NCBI GenBank assembly: GCA_963699535.1
Contig: CAVOUJ010000013.1
Span: 115,388-179,387 of the forward strand
Direction: 5' to 3'
Origin: VBDM01 sp963699535
Lineage (GTDB): Bacteria > Pseudomonadota > Gammaproteobacteria > Burkholderiales > SG8-39
DNA length: 64,000 nt
Shown here piece after piece: positions 36,387-45,332 of this stretch. Positions within the stretch are counted from its first letter, which is position 1. Each line of letters opens with the position of its first letter. The translations under genes were made by a program, and so were the position numbers. A model generated the notes under the pieces. It made no database searches, was not told the DNA's origin, and saw only the letters and a program-made list of their open reading frames with translations.

Positions 36387-37502
36387 ATGAAAAAAAGCTC
36401 CCAACCTGTTTACGTCACCCAACCTTACCTGCCCCCGCTGGAAGAGTTCATCCCCTATCTGGAGAAGATCTGGGAAAGTAAGTGGCTCACCAACAACGGC
36501 CCTTTCCATCAGCAACTGGAAAAGGCGCTCTGTGAACACTTGGGTGTTGAACACCTCGCCCTCTTTGCTAACGGCACCATCGCGCTGGTCACCGCCCTGC
36601 AAACGCTACGTATCACTGGTGAGGTCATTACCACCCCTTATTCCTTTGTTGCAACAACCCACTCCCTGTTCTGGAACGGCATCAAACCCGTATTTGTAGA
36701 TATCGACCCAGTCACCTGCAACATCGATCCCGACAAAATCGCAGCTGCTATTACTCCCCAAACCACCGCCATCCTACCCGTGCACTGCTACGGCAATCCC
36801 TGCGCGGTGGGGCGCATTCAGAAAATCGCCGATACCTACGGCCTCAAGGTCATCTACGATGCGGCCCATGCCTTTGGCGTGAGGCACAAAGGCGAAAGCC
36901 TGCTCACGCATGGCGACCTGTCCGTACTTAGCTTCCACGCCACCAAGACCTTCACCACCTTTGAAGGTGGCGCCATCGTTTGCCCAGATGCAAAGATCAA
37001 GCAACGTATCAATTACCTGAAAAACTTTGGTTTCGCCGATGAAGTCACTGTCATGGCGCCCGGCATTAACGGCAAGATGAGCGAATTCAATGCGGCTTTG
37101 GGCCTGTTGCAGTTGAAATACATAAACCAAGCGCTGGCGCGACGCAAAGAAATCGATGCTGTCTATCGCGAGCGCCTTAGCGGCGTGAAAGGAATTCGTT
37201 GCCTGCGGCGTGCTGGTGAAGACGTCGCCAACTACTCCTATTTCCCGATCTTGATCGAAGCTGACTACACAATCAACCGAGATGCGCTGTACCAGAAACT
37301 GCGTGACAATGAGATCTACGCTCGCCGTTACTTCTATCCGCTGATTTCAGATTTTCCGATGTATCGGGGGCTGCCGTCGGCCCAGCGCAGCAATCTGCCC
37401 GTCGCTACGACGGCTTCGGACCGCGTCCTGTGTCTACCCATCTACCCGGCGCTGCAGGCTGAGGACCAGCAGCGCGTCATCAACGTCATCCGCAAGGCCT
37501 GA
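36387..37502 (+). CDS. DegT/DnrJ/EryC1/StrS-family sugar aminotransferase
   Basis: A 371-residue PLP-dependent aminotransferase that adds an amino group to a nucleotide-linked keto-sugar. It starts YVTQPYLPPLEEFIPYLEKIWESKWLTNNGP, a pattern like VioA-type dTDP-4-amino-4,6-dideoxyglucose transaminases. Other landmarks are FANGTIALVTAL (phosphate contact), TTPYSFVATTHSLFWNGIKPVFVDID, YDAAHAFGV with the Asp holding the pyridine N, and SFHATKTFTTFEGGAI with the PLP Lys. The gene is 2 bp upstream of a hexapeptide acetyltransferase gene, so a 4-amino then N-acetyl dideoxy-sugar (VioA/VioB-like) is a reasonable inference. G+C is clearly lower than in flanking housekeeping genes. Confidence 0.88.
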   Translation: MKKSSQPVYVTQPYLPPLEEFIPYLEKIWESKWLTNNGPFHQQLEKALCEHLGVEHLALFANGTIALVTALQTLRITGEVITTPYSFVATTHSLFWNGIKPVFVDIDPVTCNIDPDKIAAAITPQTTAILPVHCYGNPCAVGRIQKIADTYGLKVIYDAAHAFGVRHKGESLLTHGDLSVLSFHATKTFTTFEGGAIVCPDAKIKQRINYLKNFGFADEVTVMAPGINGKMSEFNAALGLLQLKYINQALARRKEIDAVYRERLSGVKGIRCLRRAGEDVANYSYFPILIEADYTINRDALYQKLRDNEIYARRYFYPLISDFPMYRGLPSAQRSNLPVATTASDRVLCLPIYPALQAEDQQRVINVIRKA

Positions 37503-37503
37503 G

Positions 37504-38079
37504 ATGGGCATCCTGAGCCGCGACTCGCTAAAAAGTTTGGGCTTCGCGGCACTGGGTCGCGGTGTCCAGGTCTCCGAGCTGGCGTCCTTCCACGGCACAC
37601 CCAGGATTGCGCTGGGCGATCATGTCCGCATCGATGACTTCTGCGTCATCTCCGCTGGCGCCGGGGGCGTGGCGATCGGGCGGCACGTGCACCTGGCGGT
37701 GTACAGCTCGCTGATCGGCGCCGGGAAGATCACGCTGGGCGACTTCTGCAACATCTCCTCGCGTGTCTCGATCTACTCCAGCAGCGACGACTACTCCGGC
37801 ACAACTATGACCAACCCCACGGTGCCGGAGCGCTACAAGAACGTGCAGCACGCCGACGTGATGCTGGGCCGGCACGTGATCATCGGCAGTGGCTGCGTGG
37901 TGCTACCGGGCGTCACGCTGGAAGACGGCGTGGTGGTCGGGGCGCTGAGCCTGGTCAAGGATGACTGCGCGGCCTTCGGCATCTATGCGGGCAACCCTGC
38001 GCGGCGCGTGCGAGAGCGCAAGCGGGACCTGCTGGCACTCGAACAGCGTTTCCTGGCGGAGAGGGACGGTCCCCGGTAG
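37504..38079 (+). CDS. Left-handed beta-helix acyltransferase (sugar O- or N-acetyltransferase)
   Basis: A 191-residue hexapeptide-repeat acyltransferase. Isoleucine-patch turns run through about residues 30-165 (RIALGDHVRIDDFCVISAG, VAIGRHVHLAVYSSLIG, ITLGDFCNISSRVSIYSS, VMLGRHVIIGSGCVVLPGVTLEDGVVVGALSLVKDD). The loop DDYSGTTMTNPTVPERYKN precedes the last coils, as in WbbJ/VioB-type enzymes, and the end is YAGNPARRVRERK. Donor would be acetyl-CoA; the acceptor is probably the amino-sugar made by the preceding aminotransferase. Confidence 0.88.
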   Translation: MGILSRDSLKSLGFAALGRGVQVSELASFHGTPRIALGDHVRIDDFCVISAGAGGVAIGRHVHLAVYSSLIGAGKITLGDFCNISSRVSIYSSSDDYSGTTMTNPTVPERYKNVQHADVMLGRHVIIGSGCVVLPGVTLEDGVVVGALSLVKDDCAAFGIYAGNPARRVRERKRDLLALEQRFLAERDGPR

Positions 38080-38083
38080 CCGC

Positions 38084-39601
38084 ATGTCGCTGAAGTCGAA
38101 CATCGCCGCAAGCTACGCCAGTCAGTTCTACACGACCCTGATCGGCATCGTACTCGTGCCCGTGTACCTGCAATACATGGGCAGCGAGGCTTACGGGCTG
38201 GTCGGCTTCTTCGCGATGCTGCAGGCCTGGTTCAACCTGCTCGACCTGGGTCTGACCCCCACCATCGCGCGCGAGTCGGCTCGCTACCACGGTGGCGCCA
38301 TATCGGCACTGGACTACTGCCGCGTCTACCGATCCCTGAGCGTCGTGTTCGTGGGCATCGCCCTGGCCGGCGGAGCCGCCCTATTCGCGCTGGCCGGCAC
38401 GGTCACCCACCACTGGCTGAACCTGGGTCAGTTGCCACCGGCAGAGGTCATCACGGCCATGCAGATCATGGCCATCTGCGTGGCGCTCCGTTGGATGGGG
38501 GGGCTGTACCGGGGCGTGGTATCGGGGTCCGAGCGCCTCGTATGGCTGAGCGGCTTCAACGCCGTCATTGCCACCCTGCGTTTCGTGGCCGTGCTGGGCA
38601 GCATGTGGGCGTGGGGTTTCACGCCCATCGTGTTCTTCTGGCATCAGCTCGCGGTGGCGGCACTGGAAGTGTTCGCGTTGCTCTGGATGTGCCACGCATT
38701 GCTGCCCAAGCGGCACGACATCGCACAGGCCATCGGCTGGTCACTGAAGCCCATCCAGCCTTTGCTGCGCTTCTCCATGAGCATTGCCGTCACCTCGTCC
38801 GTCTGGGTGCTGGTGACGCAGACGGACAAGCTGCTGCTGTCGGGCATTCTGCCCCTGGCTGAGTTCGGGTACTTCTCGTCCGCCGTGCTCGTGGCGGGCG
38901 GCATTACGCTGCTCACGGGGCCGATCAGCAGCACCATCATGCCCCGCATGGCGCGACTACACGCCGAGCGCAAGGGCGCGGAGGTCCAGCGCATCTACAA
39001 CGGCGCCACCCAGTTGGTGGCCATCACGGCCGGCACCGCTGCGACCACCATGGCCTGGTGCGCCGAGCCACTGATGTTTGCGTGGACAGGCAGTCGGGAA
39101 ATCACGGACAACACCGCCGACGTGCTGCGCCTGTATGCCGTCGGAAACGGACTGCTGGCAATCAGCGCGTTTCCCTTCTACATGCAGTACGCGCGCGGCA
39201 GCTTGCGCCATCACTTCATCGGCAACTGTGTCATGGGCCTGTTGTTGGTGCCGACGATCGTGGTTGCGGGATCCCGATATGGCGCCGTGGGCGCGGGCAG
39301 CGCCTGGGTTGCCGTCAATGCGCTGTACCTAGTCTTCTGGGTTGCGTACACGCATGGGCAGTTGGAACCAGGGCTGCATCTAAGATGGCTGCGAGACAAT
39401 GTGCTCGCAGTGGTCCTTCCGGCCCAGGTGCTCGGGGGACTGCTGAGCTTGATCCGGGTCGATTCAGCCGATCGGACCGTGGCCCTGCTCTACTCGCTGA
39501 CTTTCGCCCTTGCTTGCCTGTTGGTGTCGGTGACCGGTTCGTCGGACGCTCGCCGAACCCTTTCGAATCTCTGGCGGCATCGCGGCATTCGGGGCGCTTG
39601 A
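38084..39601 (+). CDS. wzx: Polysaccharide repeat-unit flippase, Wzx-like
   Basis: The ATG 5 bp after the acetyltransferase stop gives a 505-residue protein with about 12-14 hydrophobic helices. MSLKSNIAASYASQFYTTLIGIVLVPVYLQYMG is the typical Wzx/MATE start, with GLVGFFAMLQAWFNLLDLGLTPTIARE following. Flippases of the MOP superfamily move undecaprenyl-linked oligosaccharide units across the inner membrane. The context (Wzz upstream, polymerase downstream, glycosyltransferases around) supports a Wzx/Wzy-dependent pathway. The frame is open upstream of this ATG but overlaps the acetyltransferase gene and has no Wzx similarity. Confidence 0.9.
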   Translation: MSLKSNIAASYASQFYTTLIGIVLVPVYLQYMGSEAYGLVGFFAMLQAWFNLLDLGLTPTIARESARYHGGAISALDYCRVYRSLSVVFVGIALAGGAALFALAGTVTHHWLNLGQLPPAEVITAMQIMAICVALRWMGGLYRGVVSGSERLVWLSGFNAVIATLRFVAVLGSMWAWGFTPIVFFWHQLAVAALEVFALLWMCHALLPKRHDIAQAIGWSLKPIQPLLRFSMSIAVTSSVWVLVTQTDKLLLSGILPLAEFGYFSSAVLVAGGITLLTGPISSTIMPRMARLHAERKGAEVQRIYNGATQLVAITAGTAATTMAWCAEPLMFAWTGSREITDNTADVLRLYAVGNGLLAISAFPFYMQYARGSLRHHFIGNCVMGLLLVPTIVVAGSRYGAVGAGSAWVAVNALYLVFWVAYTHGQLEPGLHLRWLRDNVLAVVLPAQVLGGLLSLIRVDSADRTVALLYSLTFALACLLVSVTGSSDARRTLSNLWRHRGIRGA

Positions 39602-39604
39602 CCC

Positions 39605-40816
39605 GTGCGGTACCTCCGATCAGGCCATTTCACCATCCACGCCATGGCAATGTGGTGGGCGCTGTGGCTCGCGGCGGCCCTGTCCCCGCTCAACATCTTC
39701 CTCGCTCCGTCATGGGAAGTCGCATCGCAATTCGCTGCCTTTGTCCTGTTCTTCGTGATCGGACATGCGGTCGCCGTTCTGCTGTACCAGCCTTACGCCG
39801 CCGGCGTGTCATCCAGCACCCGAAACGCGCAGCCCACCCCCTTCAATCTTCGCCACAGCCTTTACGCAGCGAATTGGCTATGCCTGTGCATTCTCATCGT
39901 CAGTCTGTACTTGTCCGGAGCGTTCTCCGATGAGTTCATCGAGTACTTCGCCAAACTCAGGCGCGACGAGGCGATGGGAGACTCGTTGACCGGATCGAGG
40001 CTGCTCGACGTCACGACCAAGGCCATCGTGTGGCCAGCGTCCTACACGTTGACGATCATCGTCTTGGCCGTCCGCACCGGTCAGCATCGGGCGATGCTGG
40101 CCCTCTCGGTCATCAACATACTGCTGTTCTCCTATCTTTGGCAGGTCAACTATTCGTTGATCTACCTGTTCTGGTTCTTCGTCTTCTATCTGCTCGTCGG
40201 CATCGCACGCGGATCACCCTTGGATTGGAAGGCGCTGACCTTCGTTGTGTCACTGATCGCCTTGCTCGTGGCGGTGGCGGCGAACCGATTCGGGGGCGAT
40301 GTCCTCGACGGCATCCAGCGTTATGTCTTCGGGTACCACACAGCCGGCTTCTCGTTCTATGACCACCACTTTCACAACCCGTCGAGCCTGCTGCACGAAC
40401 ACACCCTCGGCCGATCATCCCTTGGATTCCTGGAACAGGCCCTGGAGATCATCTCCCGACGGATCGACCTGGGCTTCGTCGCCGCCAGTTCCGAGAACGC
40501 GACGTTCAACAACGAGTCGGTCGACATCGGCGCAGTCGAGAGCATCGAGGGCAACGCCTTCGGCACGTTCCTCTTCGGCTTCTACCGCGACTTCAATCTC
40601 GCCGGCGTCGCTGCGGGTGGCCTCTTGTACGGTGGCCTGGCGACCTATCTACTCCGGAGGGGCAGGCAGAGTTGGCCCTGCGCTGCGGCGTTCTACGTTC
40701 TCGGGACATCCTGGATGGTGGGCATGATGGTGAACCCGATCGAACAGGCTCACTTTTGGTTTGCCATTCTCTTCATCGGCATTCTGTCGATACTCAACCG
40801 CGGCTTCAAGCTGTGA
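39605..40816 (+). CDS. wzy: Polysaccharide repeat-unit polymerase, Wzy-like
   Basis: The GTG start is 3 bp after wzx. The 403-residue product is hydrophobic with about ten predicted helices and a large hydrophilic loop (about residues 235-320, VLDGIQRYVFGYHTAGFSFYDHHFHNPSS...). Wzy polymerases show little sequence conservation; the call rests on topology, the periplasmic loop and position next to wzx. The first hydrophobic segment is AMWWALWLAAALSPLNIFL. An O-antigen ligase is the alternative but less likely in this position. Its stop overlaps the next gene's GTG by 4 bp. Confidence 0.75.
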   Translation: MRYLRSGHFTIHAMAMWWALWLAAALSPLNIFLAPSWEVASQFAAFVLFFVIGHAVAVLLYQPYAAGVSSSTRNAQPTPFNLRHSLYAANWLCLCILIVSLYLSGAFSDEFIEYFAKLRRDEAMGDSLTGSRLLDVTTKAIVWPASYTLTIIVLAVRTGQHRAMLALSVINILLFSYLWQVNYSLIYLFWFFVFYLLVGIARGSPLDWKALTFVVSLIALLVAVAANRFGGDVLDGIQRYVFGYHTAGFSFYDHHFHNPSSLLHEHTLGRSSLGFLEQALEIISRRIDLGFVAASSENATFNNESVDIGAVESIEGNAFGTFLFGFYRDFNLAGVAAGGLLYGGLATYLLRRGRQSWPCAAAFYVLGTSWMVGMMVNPIEQAHFWFAILFIGILSILNRGFKL

Positions 40817-41700
40817 ATCCCAAGGTCAGCGTGTGCATGATCGCCTACAAGCACGAGGCGTATATCCGGCAGGCCATCGATAGCGTCCTCTCGCAGGACG
40901 TTGACTTTTCGATTGAACTGGTCATCGGTGACGACTGCAGCAACGACGGCACGGCCGCGATCTGCGAAGAGTTCGCCCGCCGCGATTCACGCGTGCGCGT
41001 GCTGCCGAGCGAACAGAATCTTGGCGTCATGCCCAACTTCACGCGCACGCTGCTGGCTTGCACAGGCGAGTACATCGCCGTCTGCGAGGGCGACGACTTC
41101 TGGACCGATCTACTCAAGTTGCGCAAGCAAGTCCGGCTTCTCGACAAACACGCCGAGTACGCAGGCGCCACGCACCAGGCCCTGGTGGTGACCGACGATC
41201 AGCCGGTGCGTCGATTCAGAGAAGACGTGCCGTCGACGCTGACGACAATTGATCTCATCGGCGGCCGCATGTTCCACATGGCCTCGGTCATGTTCAGGCG
41301 GCCGGTAGTGGGTCTGTTCTGCAACGGGCCTTTGGTTCTCGGTTGCGACCGCCTGCTCAATTTCTGCATTTCGTTCGTCGGCGAGATTCATTACTCCGAG
41401 GAGGTGATGTGCGCCTACCGGCTGCACGGCGGCGGCATGTCATCCAATGCGACGGTCGACCAGATGAAGCTGGAACTTAATAGCATTCCCTATCTTGCCA
41501 AACTCCAGCCCGGGTTCCCGAAGTACCGTTACCTTTCGTACGTCTATGCGGCAATCGGCCTGTCTCGATCTGCGCGTTGGGATCAGAAACTCTATTTCCT
41601 CCTGCTCTCGTTCCTCTATTCCTTTTCGAGCTTCCCTCGAAACCTCGTGATGATCGGTTCACGCCTCTTCGGGACGCGCGTCGGCAACCCGTCGTCCTGA
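40813..41700 (+). CDS. Family 2 glycosyltransferase
   Basis: The GTG overlapping the wzy stop gives 295 residues starting NPKVSVCMIAYKHEAYIRQAIDSVLSQDV, a classic GT-A GT2 N-terminus. The nucleotide-binding acidic site is VIGDDCSNDGT, and the metal-binding motif is CEGDDFW. The C-terminal third ends in hydrophobic/aromatic segments (LYFLLLSFLYSFSSFP) but no clear membrane anchor. It probably adds one sugar to the undecaprenyl-linked unit. The sugar cannot be told. Confidence 0.92.
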   Translation: MNPKVSVCMIAYKHEAYIRQAIDSVLSQDVDFSIELVIGDDCSNDGTAAICEEFARRDSRVRVLPSEQNLGVMPNFTRTLLACTGEYIAVCEGDDFWTDLLKLRKQVRLLDKHAEYAGATHQALVVTDDQPVRRFREDVPSTLTTIDLIGGRMFHMASVMFRRPVVGLFCNGPLVLGCDRLLNFCISFVGEIHYSEEVMCAYRLHGGGMSSNATVDQMKLELNSIPYLAKLQPGFPKYRYLSYVYAAIGLSRSARWDQKLYFLLLSFLYSFSSFPRNLVMIGSRLFGTRVGNPSS

Positions 41701-41918
41701 GGAACGCAGACCAACCGCGTGCAATGCCATGCAGATGCAGTTCAGAGAAGATGCACGAGTCCTTGTTGATGTCGCCGCCCCTTGGTTGTGCTGTTACACT
41801 TCGGCATGGCCGCCTTCCCCAGCAGCTTCCTCGGCGGCGACCTTCCCTTCGCCCTCGTCAGCACTGCCGGACGCCCCAGCTGCCAATCTCCATTCGGCAA
41901 TGTGAAAGGATTTCCTCG
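41701..41918 (+). promoter_or_regulatory. Intergenic region with candidate extended -10 promoter
   Basis: This 218-bp gap is the longest inside the cassette. TGTTACACT (about 41792-41800) resembles an extended -10 element, but no good -35 is present. A gaaagga ribosome-binding site lies 8 bp before the next ATG. It may hold an internal promoter for the right half of the cassette. Confidence 0.3.
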
Positions 41919-42650
41919 ATGGCGCACGCTGACCAGATTGAATTCGTCGGGTTGGTAAAGAAGCACTTCCCCGCTGCCTTCGCGGGCGGAAAGGTACTCG
42001 AGGTCGGTAGCCTGAACATCAACGGATCGGTCCGGGCGTTCTTTGCGACCGACAGCTACACGGGTGTCGATATAGCCGAAGGACCTGGCGTCGACGAAGT
42101 CTGCCAAGGCCAACTGCTCGACCATCCCACGGGTTCCTTCGATGTTGTCATTTCGTGTGAATGCATGGAGCACAACCCCTACTGGGTCGAAACGCTTTCC
42201 AACATGTTCCGCATGACCAAACCCGGCGGCCTGGTCATCGTCAGTTTCGCCACCACCGGCCGGGCCGAGCACGGCACGTCCCGAACTGCGGGCAGCGACT
42301 CGCCGCTCTCCATCAGCATCGGTTGGGAGTACTACCGCAATATCTCGATGTCGATGTTCAGGCGGTCCTTCAGCCTCGACCACTGGTTCGACGACTTTGT
42401 CGTGCTTCCGAACTGGCGCAATTGTGACCTATACTTCGTCGGCGTGATAAAGCCGACCGTCGGCGGCAAGATCCTGGGCCCATTGCGGAGAGACCTGGAA
42501 AACAGATTCCGGCGGACGCACAGCTTGCGATCTCTGTGCGTCTCTATAGCCGCCAATTCGTTTGGTGAGATCGGTGTCGGTGCCCTCCGTGCGATATGGC
42601 GCTTGCTCCCTCGGTCCGCCCGAAATGGCACGCCGGCTCGTCTGCCCTGA
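41919..42650 (+). CDS. SAM-dependent methyltransferase (class I)
   Basis: The ATG with gaaagga 8 bp upstream gives a 243-residue protein. Motif I is GKVLEVGSLNINGSVR, with Asn replacing the usual second Gly region; the acidic post-I residue is in YTGVDIAEGPGVD. FDVVISCECMEHNPYW and MTKPGGLVIVSFATTG complete the Rossmann core. Proteins of this type in polysaccharide loci methylate sugars, but the substrate is unknown. The frame is open upstream without methyltransferase similarity. Confidence 0.85.
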   Translation: MAHADQIEFVGLVKKHFPAAFAGGKVLEVGSLNINGSVRAFFATDSYTGVDIAEGPGVDEVCQGQLLDHPTGSFDVVISCECMEHNPYWVETLSNMFRMTKPGGLVIVSFATTGRAEHGTSRTAGSDSPLSISIGWEYYRNISMSMFRRSFSLDHWFDDFVVLPNWRNCDLYFVGVIKPTVGGKILGPLRRDLENRFRRTHSLRSLCVSIAANSFGEIGVGALRAIWRLLPRSARNGTPARLP

Positions 42651-42710
42651 ACGGGCGTACGCACTGCACGATGGTGTAGCGCTCACCTGATGCGACCGAT
42701 ACAGGCTCAC

Positions 42711-43541
42711 ATGAAGATTGCCTACGTTTGCACCAACTACAATAACTCAGCCTTCACATTGGCTGCGGTGGACAGCCTCATGCGCAATGCGGGCCACGAC
42801 ATCGAGGTCTTCGTTGTGGACAATGCGTCGGCTGAAGCCGAGGTGCGCAAGCTGCGCCCGCTACCGGACCGATACCCGTCGGTCCATGTCATTGAGAGCC
42901 CCGAGAACACCGGGTACTTTCGCGGCCTCAACGTCGGTCTCAAGGCGCTGCGACAACGACGCCCGGACATCGAGTGGGTGGTGGCCGGCAACAACGACCT
43001 GGAATTCCCCGAGAACTTCTGCGATGTCCTCTGGCAGAACGCCGAAGCGCTGCGAGCGCATTCGGTGATCTCGCCCGACGTCGTCACGCTGGACGGTGAG
43101 CACCAGAACCCGCACGTCATTGCCAGTATCAGCACGACCCGGGAAGTCTTCTACGATCTCTACTACTCGAACTACCACCTGGGGCGACTGATCCACAAGG
43201 TCGCCAAGATGTTCCCGCGCGTGTCCGAGCGTTCCGATGAAGAACAATGGCAGGTCGCACAGCCCATCTACCAGGGCCACGGCTCCTGCTACGTCCTGGG
43301 GCCCCGGTTCTTCCGCCAGTTCACAGAGTTGTGGGCGCCCACGTTCATGATGTCCGAGGAGTTTTTCCTCAGCCTGCAGCTCAAGGACGTGGGCGAGCAG
43401 GTCTGGTACGAACCGAAGCTCAGGGTCATTCACCACTGGCACGGATCGCTGGAGAAAGTTCTAAGCCGTCAACGCTGGGAAATGGCGCGCAACGCGCACC
43501 GCGAGTACAGAAGGCACGTCAAGGTTCTGCGTCGGGATTGA
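42711..43541 (+). CDS. Family 2 glycosyltransferase
   Basis: 276 residues beginning MKIAYVCTNYNNSAFTLAAVDSL; GT-A fold with VFVVDNASAEAEV (nucleotide-binding DNAS motif), ENTGYFRGLNVGL and the metal site VVAGNNDLEFP, where NND replaces DxD. The segment GHGSCYVLGPRFF and the C-terminal EVWYEPKLRVIHHWHGS-like region fit GT2 rhamnosyl/aminosugar transferases with an acceptor His. It lies 60 bp after the methyltransferase gene and 44 bp before the amidotransferase gene. A second ATG 21 bp upstream is possible. Confidence 0.9.
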   Translation: MKIAYVCTNYNNSAFTLAAVDSLMRNAGHDIEVFVVDNASAEAEVRKLRPLPDRYPSVHVIESPENTGYFRGLNVGLKALRQRRPDIEWVVAGNNDLEFPENFCDVLWQNAEALRAHSVISPDVVTLDGEHQNPHVIASISTTREVFYDLYYSNYHLGRLIHKVAKMFPRVSERSDEEQWQVAQPIYQGHGSCYVLGPRFFRQFTELWAPTFMMSEEFFLSLQLKDVGEQVWYEPKLRVIHHWHGSLEKVLSRQRWEMARNAHREYRRHVKVLRRD

Positions 43542-43585
43542 ACCCGACAGCCCGACCCACCGTCACCGATCGCCGACAAATCGCC

Positions 43586-44719
43586 ATGACCCGATACCAG
43601 GTTTGCAGCAACTGCGTGATGGACACCAGCGACTCGAAGATCAGCTTCGACGCCGCCGGTGTCTGCGACCACTGCACGACCTTCCGCACCAAGATCCTGC
43701 CGAACTGGCACACCGACGAGCGCGGCCAGCGCGAGCTGCAACAGTTGGCCGATCGGATCAAACGCGCCGGCCAGGGCCGCAACTTCGACTGCATCATCGG
43801 CATGAGCGGAGGCATCGACAGCTCGTACCTCACCTACGTCGCCAAGAAAGAGCTTGGCTTGCGCCCACTCGTGTTTCACGTCGATGCCGGGTGGAATTCA
43901 CAAGAAGCGGTGAACAACATCGAAAAGCTCGTCGACAAACTCGGCCTCGATCTGTACACGGAGGTGATCGACTGGGAGGAGATGCGGGACCTGCAACTCG
44001 CCTACTTCAAGTCCGGGGTCCCTCATGTCGACACTCCGCAGGACCACGCGTTCTTTGCGACCATGTACAAATTCGCAGAGCAACACGACGTCAAGTACAT
44101 CCTGACGGGCGCGAACTTGTCCACGGAGTGCATCCGCAACCCGATCGAATGGATGTATTACCAGTCGGATTCCATGCAGTTGCGCGATATCCATCGCAAG
44201 TTCGGGACGCGCCCGCTGATCAACTTTCCCGTCACATCCATAATGCGGCACAAAGTGTACTTGCCGTACATACGAGGGATCAAGGTGGTCAGGCCGCTGA
44301 ACTACCTCCCCTACGTCAAGGAAGAAGCGATTAGACTCCTGGTTGCCGAGTTTGGGTGGCAGCCGTATCCACAGAAGCATTTCGAATCGCGATTTACGAA
44401 ATTCTACGAGGGCTACTGGCTACCCAAGAAATTCGGCTACGACACGCGGAGAGTCCAGTACTCGAGTCTCATCGTCACCGGGCAGATGACCCGAGAGCAG
44501 GCGCTGAAAGAGCTCCAGACTCCTTCCTATGACGCGGCCACGATTTCTCAGGAGTTCGAGTACGTGGCCACCAAGCTCGGAATTACCGTGGCGGAGCTTC
44601 AAGGCTATTTGAATGGGCCGAACAAGACCTACAGGGATTACAAGTCTCAGGACGGCATCTATGCGGTGGGTGCCAGGGTGATGAAGTTCTTAGGCTTGGA
44701 ACTCGGCGGAAAGCGGTGA
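43586..44719 (+). CDS. N-acetyl sugar amidotransferase, WbpG/PseA-like
   Basis: WbpG-type enzymes convert an N-acetyl group on a nucleotide sugar or sugar unit to N-acetamidino, using ammonia delivered by HisH/HisF partners. The 377 residues start MTRYQVCSNCVMDTSDSKISFD and have two CxxC pairs (CSNC, CDHC) likely to bind zinc. The ATP pyrophosphatase PP-loop is IIGMSGGIDSSYLTY. LTGANLSTECIRNPIEW and the region up to RFTKFYEGYWLPKKFGYDTRR are conserved in the family. The next two genes encode HisH and HisF paralogues, overlapping by 4 bp at the first junction, so the three form a functional unit. Confidence 0.92.
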   Translation: MTRYQVCSNCVMDTSDSKISFDAAGVCDHCTTFRTKILPNWHTDERGQRELQQLADRIKRAGQGRNFDCIIGMSGGIDSSYLTYVAKKELGLRPLVFHVDAGWNSQEAVNNIEKLVDKLGLDLYTEVIDWEEMRDLQLAYFKSGVPHVDTPQDHAFFATMYKFAEQHDVKYILTGANLSTECIRNPIEWMYYQSDSMQLRDIHRKFGTRPLINFPVTSIMRHKVYLPYIRGIKVVRPLNYLPYVKEEAIRLLVAEFGWQPYPQKHFESRFTKFYEGYWLPKKFGYDTRRVQYSSLIVTGQMTREQALKELQTPSYDAATISQEFEYVATKLGITVAELQGYLNGPNKTYRDYKSQDGIYAVGARVMKFLGLELGGKR

Positions 44720-45330
44720 TCTCGATCGTGAGCTACGGCCTTGGCAACATCCAGGCCATTGCAAATATCTACAAACGCTTGAATATCCCGGTGCGTGTCA
44801 CCGCCACGGCCGAGGAGCTCACCGAGGCGCAAAGGATCATCCTGCCAGGGGTCGGGGCGTTTGATTGGGCGATGACGCGTCTGGGGCAATCAGGCATGAG
44901 GTCACGCCTCGACGATTTGGTCCTCGGCAAGGGACGGCCTGTTCTGGGCATCTGCGTGGGCATGCAGATGATGGCCAAACGCAGCGATGAGGGGGTGCTG
45001 GAAGGGCTTGGATGGATCGACGCGGAAGTCAGGAAATTCGACGAGGCGTCCTTTACTCAAAGGACCCACCTTCCTCACATGGGATGGAACGACGTGGCGC
45101 CTCGTCAGAATGGCGGCCTGTTTCGCGGCTTGGAGTCGGGCGCGCGATTCTATTTTCTTCATTCTTATTACGTCGCGCCTCGCCGCGAGGCGGATGTGCT
45201 GGCGATTACGGATTACAACGGCCCTTATGCTTCCAGCGTGCATTCCGGCAATGTTTTCGGGGTGCAGTTTCATCCGGAGAAAAGCCACCACTGGGGCATT
45301 CAGCTCCTGAAGAACTTCGCGGAACTCTGA
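44716..45330 (+). CDS. hisH: HisH-like glutamine amidotransferase (polysaccharide-associated)
   Basis: A 204-residue class I glutaminase. The nucleophile elbow is LGICVGMQMMA with Cys80, the oxyanion region PGVGAFDWAM, and the His-Glu pair GVQFHPEKSHHWG. In histidine synthesis HisH supplies ammonia to HisF, but here it lies between a WbpG-like amidotransferase and a HisF paralogue in a polysaccharide locus, without other his genes. It most likely supplies ammonia for amidino-sugar formation, as described for Pseudomonas aeruginosa HisH2. The GTG start overlaps the amidotransferase stop. Confidence 0.93.
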   Translation: MISIVSYGLGNIQAIANIYKRLNIPVRVTATAEELTEAQRIILPGVGAFDWAMTRLGQSGMRSRLDDLVLGKGRPVLGICVGMQMMAKRSDEGVLEGLGWIDAEVRKFDEASFTQRTHLPHMGWNDVAPRQNGGLFRGLESGARFYFLHSYYVAPRREADVLAITDYNGPYASSVHSGNVFGVQFHPEKSHHWGIQLLKNFAEL

Positions 45331-45332
45331 GG